64,000 nt of DNA from Sporocytophaga myxococcoides (GTDB lineage Bacteria > Bacteroidota > Bacteroidia > Cytophagales > Cytophagaceae): assembly GCF_000775915.1 (NCBI RefSeq), contig NZ_BBLT01000002.1:372001-436000 (forward strand). The letters are read 5' to 3'. Position numbers and translations under genes: made by a program. Under the pieces are notes generated by a model. That model did not search any database and had not been told where the DNA came from. It saw only the letters and a program-made list of their open reading frames with translations. Positions 44,711 to 53,888 of the stretch are shown here, in pieces. Within the stretch, counting starts at the first letter, position 1; each line of letters opens with the position of its first letter.

Positions 44711-47248
44711 TTAATAAAGGATAATTTTTTGAGTCATTAACTTATGTCCGTCAAAAACGGAGACGAGATACATACCTGGTTTCAAAGTGTCAACATTATA
44801 AACCACAGTTGAGCCAGCAATAGGCAGTTCTTTGTTCCCCAGCACCTGATTCCCTGAAACATCAGAAATACTTAGGCTTAAAGCAGTATTGGCAGATTCA
44901 GGTAAGTTGATGAATATTTTTTTATCATAACAATAGAAATTCACACTTTGAGCCGCGGTGCCATTCACTCCAGTTATAACATCTGATTTTTTCAGTGTGA
45001 GATAAAACCTTTCCGGATTTTCATTCTGATTGATATATACAGAGTAATTCGGATTAGTTCTTAAATTTTGCGTTTTGTCAAATTGTTTGTCTTTAAGAGA
45101 AATGTCATATTCATCTCCTATTGAGCTTAAATCTGAGGCTGAAATCAAATAATTGCCAGCAGATGTCGCAGAAATTACCAATGGAATTTCCACTGAATTA
45201 AACTCATCAGGAATGGAATTGACAGCATATCCAATCCCATTCAATTGAGTGAAGACAGATGGACAATCACCTGAATTTAATAATTTGTAAGCATCAAATT
45301 CTTCGTTGAATGAAGTATCAGCATCTGCATTTAAGCGCACTAGTGTTTCATCTGAACCATTATTATTGGTAACAGTAATTTTTAATCCTGCCGGAGCCAT
45401 CGCTGTTCTTGCTACAGCAGGGTTAGACTCTGTTGTAAATGCTCTTTTGTTAACAGTCAAAGTTGGTTTTAGACCAGTTGATGCTTTTATAAAAAAAGCC
45501 TGCATCGATGGAATGATCGGACTGCCGCCATTAAGACTGGCTCCATTAATATATGTTTTGTATTTGCCCGCTTTAGTATCCCAAATATAAATAGCATTGT
45601 TAACATTTGTTTTAACCCATCCGCTATCCAAGGTCCAGTTGATAGGAGATGGAAATGGATTCCCGATCAGATTCCATCCGTCGCTTTGAGCATCTCCGGA
45701 TTTAGTATTCGTTACATTGTACTTTAAGGGTGTTAAAGAATTTGTATAGTTACCTGACAAGTCAAGTGAGGTAGGTTTGTTAAAGTAAAATGTATAACCA
45801 GTGGTATTTACCAAAGGAGTATTTAAGCCTGAAACCGGAACCCATCCACTATCAGCACTTGGGTGTTTATCTGCTTCATTATAAGTATAAATCCATGAAT
45901 AACCACCTTTTGCCAGAGTTGCATTGTCCGCAAGTTCTGCAAGGGTAACATTGGTAAGGGGAAATGATACATGATGATATCCGAATTCATTTCCTGAAAT
46001 ATTTTTCTTTATCTTGATCTTACCGTTAAGTACTCCTCCTCCATATCTTGAGACATACCCTGTATTTAAGTCAAGCAATACATTGTTTGATGTATTAAAT
46101 GTCCCGGAAGTTAGATTTAAGCCTCCTTTAATTATTATAGAAGTCTGATTCGTAACTCCTGCAGAGTTGGCGATAAAGAGATCCTTCACAGTAAGCGGAC
46201 TACCTGAAATGGTCTGAGCTTCAGAGGATCTGAAGGTTACTGGGTAATTGTTGAAATCTATTGGCTTGTTGCTTGTTACGCTGCCACGAATGTAGGTTGG
46301 AAGCCCAATGGATAGGTCATTTGCGTTTTGCAAACCATAAGTTTGAAATATTCCTGTACCGGTTACATTTGCATTATTGAAGGTTTTTAAAGTCAGTTTG
46401 TCTGATGACAATACCGTATTCCCAAAGATTCCATTTACAACCAGGTTGCCATATAAAGATAAAGAATATTCATCAACTGTCCCTGCATATAGTCTACCTG
46501 AACTATTGATGGTAATATTTTTTGCAATGATATTGTTAACCACCTTCACAGAGTGACCAGCCTGAATAATGAAGGAATTTTCGGAGTTAAAGATTGCCGG
46601 TATTTTAGTCCCTGTTGCAGATGTAGCCCAAATGCTTGTATTGGAATTTCCACCCGACTGACTATAAAAAGTGATTGGTCCTGCAAGTATTGTACCTACT
46701 ACTTCAATATCATCCAGATAAAGCTGTCCCTGAACATCTGCAGCCAACCAGCCATATAAACGGAAAGTAACGGTGGCTCCTTTTTCAGTGATGATTTGTT
46801 TAGTAAGTGACTTCCGCGATTCTGTTGTTTTAACCGAGTCTACAGAGGAGCTGTAATCTTGAAAGTTTAAGCCATCCGTGCTGTATTTTAGAATCATTGC
46901 TCCAGGACCGGTCTCAGTTCTTTTTCTGGTGTATTTCACCTGAGAGATAATAAGATTGGTTTCTGAACCTGCAGTTACTGAAAACTGAATATATGTGCTT
47001 CCCGGCCCAGTATTGTCCAAACCCCAGTTAGAGGAAAGATATCTGTTTATAAAATAATGACAAGTTTGGTTAGTTGCAATAGCACTAAATGTTGCATTAT
47101 TAGGTTGACTGTTAACACCCAACATGGGCGAAGTACAAGTGTGGCCAGTAAACTGATATAATCCAATTGTAGATTGGGAAAAGAGCAGTGATGATTGAAA
47201 AATTATCAGGGTAAAAATGATTACCCCGAGACGGTAATTTTTTATCAT
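44711..47248 (-). CDS. Large secreted protein with T9SS sorting domain (845 residues)
   Basis: Signal peptide to about 25 ('LLFSQ'). The N-terminal ~190 residues look like a discoidin/jelly-roll type domain ('STIGLYQFTGHTC', 'GQLYLDDIEVVG'). A beta-solenoid-like middle has many 'NITINSSGRLYAG' and 'GNLVVNGIFGN' type turns. A ~200-residue module follows with 'GWNLIGNPFPSPINW' and 'NNAIYIWDTKAGKYKTYINGASL'. The C-terminus is a type A T9SS tail ('GNKELPIAGSTVVYNVDTLKPGMYLVSVF'). Predicted to be exported by T9SS to the surface. Its C-terminal ~480 residues are related to the 1300-residue protein at 48429. Function unknown; adhesion or matrix roles are plausible. Confidence 0.86.
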   Translation of the reverse strand: MIKNYRLGVIIFTLIIFQSSLLFSQSTIGLYQFTGHTCTSPMLGVNSQPNNATFSAIATNQTCHYFINRYLSSNWGLDNTGPGSTYIQFSVTAGSETNLIISQVKYTRKRTETGPGAMILKYSTDGLNFQDYSSSVDSVKTTESRKSLTKQIITEKGATVTFRLYGWLAADVQGQLYLDDIEVVGTILAGPITFYSQSGGNSNTSIWATSATGTKIPAIFNSENSFIIQAGHSVKVVNNIIAKNITINSSGRLYAGTVDEYSLSLYGNLVVNGIFGNTVLSSDKLTLKTFNNANVTGTGIFQTYGLQNANDLSIGLPTYIRGSVTSNKPIDFNNYPVTFRSSEAQTISGSPLTVKDLFIANSAGVTNQTSIIIKGGLNLTSGTFNTSNNVLLDLNTGYVSRYGGGVLNGKIKIKKNISGNEFGYHHVSFPLTNVTLAELADNATLAKGGYSWIYTYNEADKHPSADSGWVPVSGLNTPLVNTTGYTFYFNKPTSLDLSGNYTNSLTPLKYNVTNTKSGDAQSDGWNLIGNPFPSPINWTLDSGWVKTNVNNAIYIWDTKAGKYKTYINGASLNGGSPIIPSMQAFFIKASTGLKPTLTVNKRAFTTESNPAVARTAMAPAGLKITVTNNNGSDETLVRLNADADTSFNEEFDAYKLLNSGDCPSVFTQLNGIGYAVNSIPDEFNSVEIPLVISATSAGNYLISASDLSSIGDEYDISLKDKQFDKTQNLRTNPNYSVYINQNENPERFYLTLKKSDVITGVNGTAAQSVNFYCYDKKIFINLPESANTALSLSISDVSGNQVLGNKELPIAGSTVVYNVDTLKPGMYLVSVFDGHKLMTQKIILY

Positions 47249-47601
47249 AGTTAAAAGATTTTTTTTTAGTCGCCTTTAAAAAGTTTAATTTACAAAAAAG
47301 GTTGTAAGTCAGAAAGAAACTTTCGTTGGAGGGGGCAAATTTGGGTACAAAATTTCAGTTATACACTACCAGATTCTTCGTATTGACAAAAAAATGGAAA
47401 CTAATGAGAAAAAGATTCGTAGAGGGTGGGATTTTTAGGATTTCTTGTAAGGGACAAGCAGGTGAAAGGTAGAACTTATAGGCTTGTCATGTAAGGCTTA
47501 TGATTTAAGTAGGAGTGATATAGGTGTTAACTAAGGCTTAAGTCTGCTTGAACTCTCTGACGAAAGGTACGGGTTCATTTCGTTGTTTAAAATTTCACGA
47601 A
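47249..47601. other. 353-bp intergenic gap in the sorting cassette
   Basis: No gene, hairpin terminator or clear promoter recognised. It separates the exosortase stop from the start of the 845-residue protein and probably contains that gene's promoter. Confidence 0.5.
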
Positions 47602-48204
47602 TTAACTCTTTTTGAAAGAATGCAGTAAATCCGAAGAGTAATTTTTAACCCACCAGTAAAAAAGTACAATAATGAAAGTGTAACAAATAAAATTAAATAC
47701 ATCATGACCGGGGAGTTGCATGTTCGGATTCAAATGCCTTAGCAGAGCTAAACCTGTAATCCGCAGAATGTTGATAATGTGAATACCGATTACTCCCGCG
47801 ATAAGATATTTAATCTTATTTCTTCCTGGGTATGCAAGAATTAATGCGATGAAAGAAAACATGATTTCAATTCCCATACAAGGAAAGGCAATTCTGACAG
47901 CTCCCGATCCAACTACTTTTACTGAGTTGTAAGTCAAAATAGTATCAAAGCCAAGAAGGCTTAACAAATATCCAGCGGGATAAACCAAAAGATATAGGAT
48001 ACCTTGTATAAGACTGAACTTTTCCAGAAATGGTAAGGAATAATCGCCTCTAGGGTCCAGCAGTCCTACATAAGCATAGAATGTGTATTTTAAAGAAAAG
48101 AAAATTAATAGGGTAAAAAAAATAAATAAAGGTATTCTACCCCATTGAGGAACTTTCTCATATGGGGTAGAATGTATTTTACTTTCTGTTTTTATAACTG
48201 TCAT
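47602..48204 (-). CDS. Exosortase-family membrane transpeptidase
   Basis: 200 residues from the ATG at 48204. The open frame extends upstream to 48330, but that part runs through the small PFDGG gene in another frame and looks like a shadow. Several membrane segments are visible ('IPLFIFFTLLIFFSL', 'LIQGILYLLVYPAGYLLSLLG', 'GIEIMFSFIALILAY', 'YLIAGVIGIHIINIL', 'VFNFICYTFIIVLFYWW'). The catalytic set of exosortases is present: Cys109 ('AFPCMGIE'), Arg148 ('NILRITGL') and His167 ('LPGHDVFN'). It would cleave CTERM-type tails and attach substrates to a cell-surface carrier. It is smaller than the EpsH type. The start overlaps the upstream substrate gene by 26 bp, so the two are tightly coupled. 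Confidence 0.85.
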   Translation of the reverse strand: MTVIKTESKIHSTPYEKVPQWGRIPLFIFFTLLIFFSLKYTFYAYVGLLDPRGDYSLPFLEKFSLIQGILYLLVYPAGYLLSLLGFDTILTYNSVKVVGSGAVRIAFPCMGIEIMFSFIALILAYPGRNKIKYLIAGVIGIHIINILRITGLALLRHLNPNMQLPGHDVFNFICYTFIIVLFYWWVKNYSSDLLHSFKKS

Positions 48205-48397
48205 AGATTTTCTTTCCACCAATTCCGATGCCGGCAGCCAGCAACATACTAGCCCCACCGTCAAAAGGGATATCGATTGGATCCTCATCATCACAACCTC
48301 CCGGAGGACAAGGAGGATCATCCTGAGCACTTACTGATATTACTATACTTGTTGTAAACAACGTGAATAGTGCCAGAAATTTTATTGTTTTTTTCAT
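48179..48397 (-). CDS. Small secreted protein with PFDGG-type C-terminal sorting signal (copy 2)
   Basis: 72 residues. Signal peptide to about 25 ('SIVISVSAQ'), then an acidic, Pro/Cys stretch 'DDPPCPPGGCDDEDPID' with Cys30 and Cys35. The sorting tail follows: 'IPFDGG' (43-48), hydrophobic 'ASMLLAAGIGIG', and basic 'GKKIYDSYKNRK'. Same design as the 84-residue protein at 44446. It is 31 bp after the 1300-residue protein, and its last 26 bases overlap the exosortase gene, which is the strongest sign of an enzyme-substrate pair. Confidence 0.85.
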   Translation of the reverse strand: MKKTIKFLALFTLFTTSIVISVSAQDDPPCPPGGCDDEDPIDIPFDGGASMLLAAGIGIGGKKIYDSYKNRK

Positions 48398-48428
48398 TGT
48401 ATCAAAGATAAAAATTATCAGTTGATTA

Positions 48429-51400
48429 TTAGTTGTTTATGTAGATTTTTTCTGTGTAAACTTTGTTTCCGGCTTTTACCTTTACTATGTAAATTCCTGT
48501 CGATACTTTTAGGCTTTTAGTATAGACACCTTGTGAAATACTCACATTTTCGGATCTATCTACTTCCTGGCCAATTATATTAAGGAATACAACTGAGGCT
48601 TCTTTTTCTTCAATATTTGAGAAATATACATTAACTGTATTTCCAATTGCATTTACTGCTACCTTGCCTTCCGTTTGATTGCTTAATCCGGTAACTACAT
48701 CTGCCTTTCTGAATTTTATAAAGAATCTGATTGCAGTATCTCCTTTTGTTATTGCTGCAGAGTATCCGTTTGAAGACTTTAAATCATAGGAAATGTTTAA
48801 TAATTTATCCTCAAGAATGATGTCTGTTGTATCAAAACCTGTGAATTGAGAGGCTGAAATAACATAGTTTCCTGTAACAGGCGCTTCAAGTTTTAATGGA
48901 ATAGTTGAATCTATATAATTCAGAGGTAAGCTATTGATTGCGTAGCTTCTTCCATTTGTTAACGAATAAAAATTAGGATTATTACCTGCATTCTTTAATT
49001 TAAGTGCATCAAGATTTCCGTCAAATAGATCAGATGCGTCTTCTGTAAACTTTAAAACCGTTTCATCAGAATACGCGCCATTTTGAGCAGTTAAATTTAA
49101 TACAGGTTGATTGTCAACCGAAGTTCTCCACAATGAAGGGCTTTGAGAAGTGGTTCTTACATTATTGGTCATAGATAAACTTGCAGTACCTCCGGTCCCA
49201 CTTGTGGTTACAAAAAAACCTTGCAACGCCGGGATGTATTGTGTTCCTCCATTGATACCTGATCCGTTAACAAAAGAAGCATATTTACTGGTTGCAGCAT
49301 CCCAGTAATAGATGGCATTGTTAATATTGTTTTTTGTCCATCCCGATTGTGTCCAGTCAATTGTTGAAGGGAAAGGGTTTCCAATCATTCTGAATCCGGA
49401 AGTTGAATTAGGGAATGTTATTTCTGATGGAACAGTTCCGTGCCCGTAAGTACCAGTGAAATCAAGAGTAGTTGGTGCTGTAAAGTATAAAGAATATGCC
49501 TTGAATGGAGCTAGTCCAGTATTCATTTCTGTGATTGGTGACCAAGCTCCATCAATATATTCATATAAACGGGTTGAGCCTGGTTTAGTGGGATCTGTTA
49601 CAGGTGTATTATCCGCAAAATCGTTAGCTGTAGCACCGATAAGTGGGCAGGCTAGGTAATGAGTTTTTGTTGAATTTACTGATTTTGAAATCTTAATATT
49701 ACCTGTTACAGTTCCTGCGTCTCCAGTATTGTATGCAACACTTCCAGAGTTCAGATTAAGTGTAAGATTTCCACCAGAAGCCAGGATTCCGTTCGTAAGA
49801 GCAAGAATTCCGTTTACTGTTGTTGCTGAATTTAAAGAAACCGTAGAAGTACTGTTTACTGTCAGGTCATTAAAAATTTCACCACCCGTAGTTGTAATTG
49901 TTTGAGGTACTGATCCGATGAATACAACTTTGCTGCCTGTTTCAGCGAATGCAGCAGCGCCATGGGTGGTCCAGTTTCCTGCTACATTGATAGTTTTTCC
50001 GTTACCAGCTAAAATTGCAGTACCTGAAATCGTTAAGTTGTTAGCAGTTAAAGTTGCTTCCGCAGGAGTTTTTGTGCCGCTGTTAGACAAGCTGAGGTTA
50101 TTGTAACTAAACGCGTTGATCGTTTGGTTTGTACCATTGAAGTTGATTGTGCTTCCAGTTGCAGTATAGCTATTTGTCCCTGGAGAAAATGTATTAGCTA
50201 TTCCAATAGTTCCATTTAATATCCTAGTGCCTGTGTTTGCGCTAGTTAGGTTGTAGTAGTTAAGACCTGCAATGTTCTGAGTCCCTGCACCTGCATATGT
50301 AATTGTACCATTGTTATGGTTAAACGTTGAAGGCGCTGTTGCTAGGAAGTCTCCATTGATTGTAGTTGTTGTTGCAGGGACTGTTAATGATGCTCCTGAT
50401 GCTAATGATACATTGTAAAATGTATTGGATGAACTTCCTGAAATTGTAGTTGTTCCTGCAAAGTTTACGGTACCTGTTCCTGCATTGAATGTACCATTAT
50501 TCACCCAATTGTTTTTTATATTAATGGTTTGATTACCTGCAGATAGTATTCCTCCTGAAGGAATGGTCAATATTCCGTTAACTGTTACATTTGAAATAAG
50601 AGTAAGCCCGGACCCACCACTTTTGTTAATGGTTAAATTGTTAAGCGCAACTGAAGATGTTGGTATTTCATAGTAGCTGTTCACGGCAGTTAAACCATTG
50701 TATACAAGGTTAATCAATCCTGCAAAAGTAGGTAAAGCTGAAAGCGAACCCTGGTCACGGACAATTGTAGCATTATTGGCCAAGGTCAATATGTTGGAAG
50801 AATTATCTAAAGTACCATTTGTAAGAGTTAAGATGCCCCCAACTGTAACATTTCCAGCCAAGTTTATTCCGTTAGGTCTGGATATAGTAAGGTTTTGTAA
50901 GGTTAGGCCTGGTATGTCTGTAGCTGGAGTAGATCCGTTAAAGACCATATTGGAAGTTGGGCCGCCAATTAATCCTGATCCAATAATCTTATCTCCGATT
51001 GTTAAAATGTTTGATCCAATTGATAGGTTCCCGGAAGTAAATTTTAGCTCCTCATGAACAGTGACATTTCCAATTAAATTTATCGTTTGCTCTGTTCTAT
51101 CTATGGTTAATTTACCAAGAGTAATGGCAGGTAAATTAGCGCCAACTGTTGCTGAGGCAAAATAAATGCCTGAGGTATTGCTTCCGGTTAATGTACCATT
51201 TGTTATGTTCAGCGCATCATCCAACTTTAGAATATAACCGTTCAAATTTAAATTCCCCGCACTTAATGTTAATGCTTTGCCAACCTCAAAATCAGAGAGT
51301 AATTTATAAGAACCGGTTACTATCACATCTTGAACCCCGTTTGTCATAGGAACAGTTGAAGTTATGTTGCCATTGGTCCCCTTGAGAGCGATCGTTGTTT

Positions 51401-52331
51401 GTCCGCTTGAAGAGATTAATGCGTTATAATCGCCATTTGTTAATGAATAACTTCCTGATATGTTAATTAAAGTGCTTGCATTTCCGGCCGCTCCGTTAAA
51501 TATTCCGCCTGTCATATTAAAGCTTCCTATGTTGAATACTACAGAAGCAGCAGCATTTTCAGATGCCGATCCATTAAAAGTTCCGGCAGATATACCTAAT
51601 ACTCCTGTTACATTTATTGTATTTGTCCCCGCACCATAATTTCTGGCTGAAAAAGTTCCTCCGGCTATAGTTAAGTTTCCTCCGACTTGGATAGTTCCGG
51701 CATCATCAACATTTAGATTACCGTTTTTAACGGACAGATTTTGAGTAATTGTTAATGTGCTTGTTAGGTTAATTATGGTCGGACCATCAATACTAAAATT
51801 GTTAGCTGTTAAATTGGCATCTACAAAAACATAACCAATAGCTGTTCCAGTGATTGAAATGTTTGGGTAATTTAAATTTCTTGGAGTAAAAAAAACATCT
51901 TCACCGACACTAAAGGTAAAAGTGCTTGAAGGGCTGATTGTTCCAAACTTTAGATTATTGTAAGAATATTCGTCATTAGAAACAGAAATATTATATTTCG
52001 CATTTCCTACAGTGTTGAGAGTTATATCATGGTCGAATGAGCCAGCAACAAAAGTTCCTCCGCTTTCAATGAAAACTCTGCCTGCAACAGTCCATTTGCT
52101 GGTAGCTTTAATGTTATGTCCATTTAATATGTGAAATTCGTCTCCTGCATTTAAAAAGGTAGCAGGACTGGTACCTGTTCCATCAGTTCCAGTTACCCAA
52201 TTGGCAAGTGTATTTGCAATAAGTCCACTACCGCCAACTCCTGGTACACCTTTGGAATAATACACCGTCGCCCATCCCGGCCCTGCATACAATAGAAGTG
52301 CCATTAGTATAAGTGTAAAAATTTTTTTCAT
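48429..52331 (-). CDS. Large secreted beta-solenoid-like protein with T9SS sorting domain (1300 residues)
   Basis: Signal peptide to about 21 ('LLLYAGPGWA'). Residues ~30-900 are filamentous, with dozens of short turns of the type 'LTITQNLSVKNGNLNV', 'NLTISGTAILAGNGKTINVAG' and 'ITNGTLTGSNTSG', which suggests a right-handed beta-helix of adhesin type. A module shared with the 845-residue protein contains 'FRMIGNPFPSTIDW' and 'NNAIYYWDAATSKYASFVNGSGI'. The end is a type A T9SS tail ('ENVSISQGVYTKSLKVSTGIYIVKVKAG'). Very Asn/Thr/Gly/Ser-rich. First gene of the unit that continues into the PFDGG protein and the exosortase. No enzymatic motif. Confidence 0.88.
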   Translation of the reverse strand: MKKIFTLILMALLLYAGPGWATVYYSKGVPGVGGSGLIANTLANWVTGTDGTGTSPATFLNAGDEFHILNGHNIKATSKWTVAGRVFIESGGTFVAGSFDHDITLNTVGNAKYNISVSNDEYSYNNLKFGTISPSSTFTFSVGEDVFFTPRNLNYPNISITGTAIGYVFVDANLTANNFSIDGPTIINLTSTLTITQNLSVKNGNLNVDDAGTIQVGGNLTIAGGTFSARNYGAGTNTINVTGVLGISAGTFNGSASENAAASVVFNIGSFNMTGGIFNGAAGNASTLINISGSYSLTNGDYNALISSSGQTTIALKGTNGNITSTVPMTNGVQDVIVTGSYKLLSDFEVGKALTLSAGNLNLNGYILKLDDALNITNGTLTGSNTSGIYFASATVGANLPAITLGKLTIDRTEQTINLIGNVTVHEELKFTSGNLSIGSNILTIGDKIIGSGLIGGPTSNMVFNGSTPATDIPGLTLQNLTISRPNGINLAGNVTVGGILTLTNGTLDNSSNILTLANNATIVRDQGSLSALPTFAGLINLVYNGLTAVNSYYEIPTSSVALNNLTINKSGGSGLTLISNVTVNGILTIPSGGILSAGNQTINIKNNWVNNGTFNAGTGTVNFAGTTTISGSSSNTFYNVSLASGASLTVPATTTTINGDFLATAPSTFNHNNGTITYAGAGTQNIAGLNYYNLTSANTGTRILNGTIGIANTFSPGTNSYTATGSTINFNGTNQTINAFSYNNLSLSNSGTKTPAEATLTANNLTISGTAILAGNGKTINVAGNWTTHGAAAFAETGSKVVFIGSVPQTITTTGGEIFNDLTVNSTSTVSLNSATTVNGILALTNGILASGGNLTLNLNSGSVAYNTGDAGTVTGNIKISKSVNSTKTHYLACPLIGATANDFADNTPVTDPTKPGSTRLYEYIDGAWSPITEMNTGLAPFKAYSLYFTAPTTLDFTGTYGHGTVPSEITFPNSTSGFRMIGNPFPSTIDWTQSGWTKNNINNAIYYWDAATSKYASFVNGSGINGGTQYIPALQGFFVTTSGTGGTASLSMTNNVRTTSQSPSLWRTSVDNQPVLNLTAQNGAYSDETVLKFTEDASDLFDGNLDALKLKNAGNNPNFYSLTNGRSYAINSLPLNYIDSTIPLKLEAPVTGNYVISASQFTGFDTTDIILEDKLLNISYDLKSSNGYSAAITKGDTAIRFFIKFRKADVVTGLSNQTEGKVAVNAIGNTVNVYFSNIEEKEASVVFLNIIGQEVDRSENVSISQGVYTKSLKVSTGIYIVKVKAGNKVYTEKIYINN

Positions 52332-53116
52332 AATTATGATTTATTTTTGTACAAAAGAACTGATTAGTATTAATTAATTATTTAGTTTGGTATATTTTGT
52401 TATTGATTTAGAGGTTATTTCCTAAAAAAATCCCTATTAAAGGGCAGTCATTTTCAAGGAAATATACGAATTGTTTTATTATTTTTTATTCAGATTAGAC
52501 CAAAATCATTATACAATCGATGATTGTGTAAATTGTTTTACCTGTGAGGTAAAAATGATTCTCAATAGAAGAGTTAGGGGTGAATTAAATGTTGATATTA
52601 TTGTCTTTTTTAAAGATTGGTGTAGTCTTAGGGTATACGGAAATGCCAATCTGGTGGTTGGAATATAATGTTAGTCTGTAAAACTTGTAAAGCGGTAGAA
52701 TATTCAAATTCTTCGCAGGTATAACCTGATTAGTCGTAAAATTACCGCTTTTCGTTTAAGAATTTCTTATAAATGGAAATTCTGCCAATAAGAATTAATT
52801 TCTGTAGAAAATTTAATCAAATAAACCCCGATAAATTAAAAAAGTATTATAGTCAAATGTTTGTAATCTGTTTCCTACGTTAAAGAATAAAGTGCTTTAT
52901 CACAGGAGAAAGTTTTAGCGGAAAAGAGTTGTTTTTCAAACTTACCATCAGATTTATAACAAAATTAAGTTTAGGCGATAAAATCTTTTTCCTATATATT
53001 TGCAGTTATTGCCATAAAATCAGAGTAGGAAATTACCAGACAGAAGAACTTATCACTTTATCATAACGTAGTTTGCCATTCGGGTTTCAAAATATCTAAG
53101 TGAAGAATTGTACAAA
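52332..53116. other. 785-bp divergent intergenic region upstream of the EPS locus
   Basis: No convincing gene; the 65-codon frame at 52471-52668 lacks any recognisable feature. Contains an inverted repeat (AAAGCGGTA near 52689 and TACCGCTTT near 52743-52751, about 45-nt loop with an internal AGGTATAACCT hairpin) and the promoter box at 52995-53002. Likely regulatory for both the exosortase cassette and the EPS operon. Confidence 0.55.
52995..53002 (+). promoter_or_regulatory. Candidate -7 box for the EPS operon
   Basis: TATATTTG is a perfect TAnnTTTG match 115 bp before the Wza-like gene. The expected -33 TTG at a 19-bp spacing is only weakly matched (TTTAG), so the call is tentative. Confidence 0.45.
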
Positions 53117-53887
53117 ATGAATAAAAAAAAATATTTAAGATTTATATATCTTTTTTTTCTTGCCGCTTCCATTTTTTCCTGTGTACCGCAAAAGAAGGTT
53201 GTTTATTTACAAGGAAATCAAAATGACTCGATGTTCATTGGGCAGGAGCAGTTTGTTTATAAAATTCAACCCCGTGATCTTTTGCATATAAGTGTTGTAA
53301 GTCCAGACCTGCGGGTTACTTCATTTTATAATATTCAACAAACACCCAGTCAGGCAGTCTCTCCGGGAAGTATGTACCTTAATGGATACATTGTCAATGA
53401 CTCAGGCATGGTGAATATTCCTGTTATTGGAAAAGTAAAAGTCAAAGATCAGACCTTATCAGAAATTCAGCTTAATATTGAAAAGATTGTAAGAGAACAA
53501 GTTTCAGATGCAACGGTCGTTGTTAAACTACTAAGCTATAGAGTTACTGTATTAGGAGAAGTAAGAAATCCTGGGATACACTATATGTATAATGAAAGAT
53601 TCACCCTGCTGGAGGCTTTGGGAATGGCAGGTGATTTGTCTGAATATGGGAGTAGAAAGAATTTAAAATTGATGCGTCCTAAGAATGGAGGAACTGAAAT
53701 TGTTCATCTGGACCTTACAGATGAGAATCTTCTGAAATCTCCTTATTTTTATTTGAAACCGAATGATGTTGTTTATGTAGCTCCAATGAAAGCAAAGATT
53801 GACAGGAATAACCTGACTCTTACTGCGACTTTATTTGCAGGGTTGTCAGCATTACTTCTTCTTATTAATTTTATAAAATCAAACTAA
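53117..53887 (+). CDS. Polysaccharide export lipoprotein (Wza-like)
   Basis: 256 residues from the ATG at 53117 rather than an in-frame TTG 9 bases upstream. Lipobox 'SIFSC' with lipidation at Cys22. The poly-export domain ('YKIQPRDLLHISVVSPDLRV') and one SLBB region ('YRVTVLGEVRNPGIHYMYNERFTLLEALGMAGDLSEYG') follow, with a hydrophobic C-terminal segment ('LTATLFAGLSALLLLINFIK'). It forms the outer-membrane or periplasmic export channel with the Wzc-like protein encoded 1 base downstream. The short form with a C-terminal membrane helix is usual in Bacteroidota. Confidence 0.92.
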   Translation: MNKKKYLRFIYLFFLAASIFSCVPQKKVVYLQGNQNDSMFIGQEQFVYKIQPRDLLHISVVSPDLRVTSFYNIQQTPSQAVSPGSMYLNGYIVNDSGMVNIPVIGKVKVKDQTLSEIQLNIEKIVREQVSDATVVVKLLSYRVTVLGEVRNPGIHYMYNERFTLLEALGMAGDLSEYGSRKNLKLMRPKNGGTEIVHLDLTDENLLKSPYFYLKPNDVVYVAPMKAKIDRNNLTLTATLFAGLSALLLLINFIKSN

Positions 53888-53888
53888 A

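Noticed and set aside
48205-48330. Upstream 42-codon extension of the exosortase frame
   Set aside because: It is the out-of-frame shadow of the 72-residue PFDGG gene; the family-like protein starts at the ATG at 48204.
50698-51057. Plus-strand open frames opposite the 1300-residue gene
   Set aside because: Several long frames run antisense to a repetitive Asn/Thr-rich gene; they are shadows of its composition.
52471-52668. 65-codon open frame upstream of the EPS operon
   Set aside because: Random-looking sequence with scattered Cys and no start context; sits in a regulatory region.
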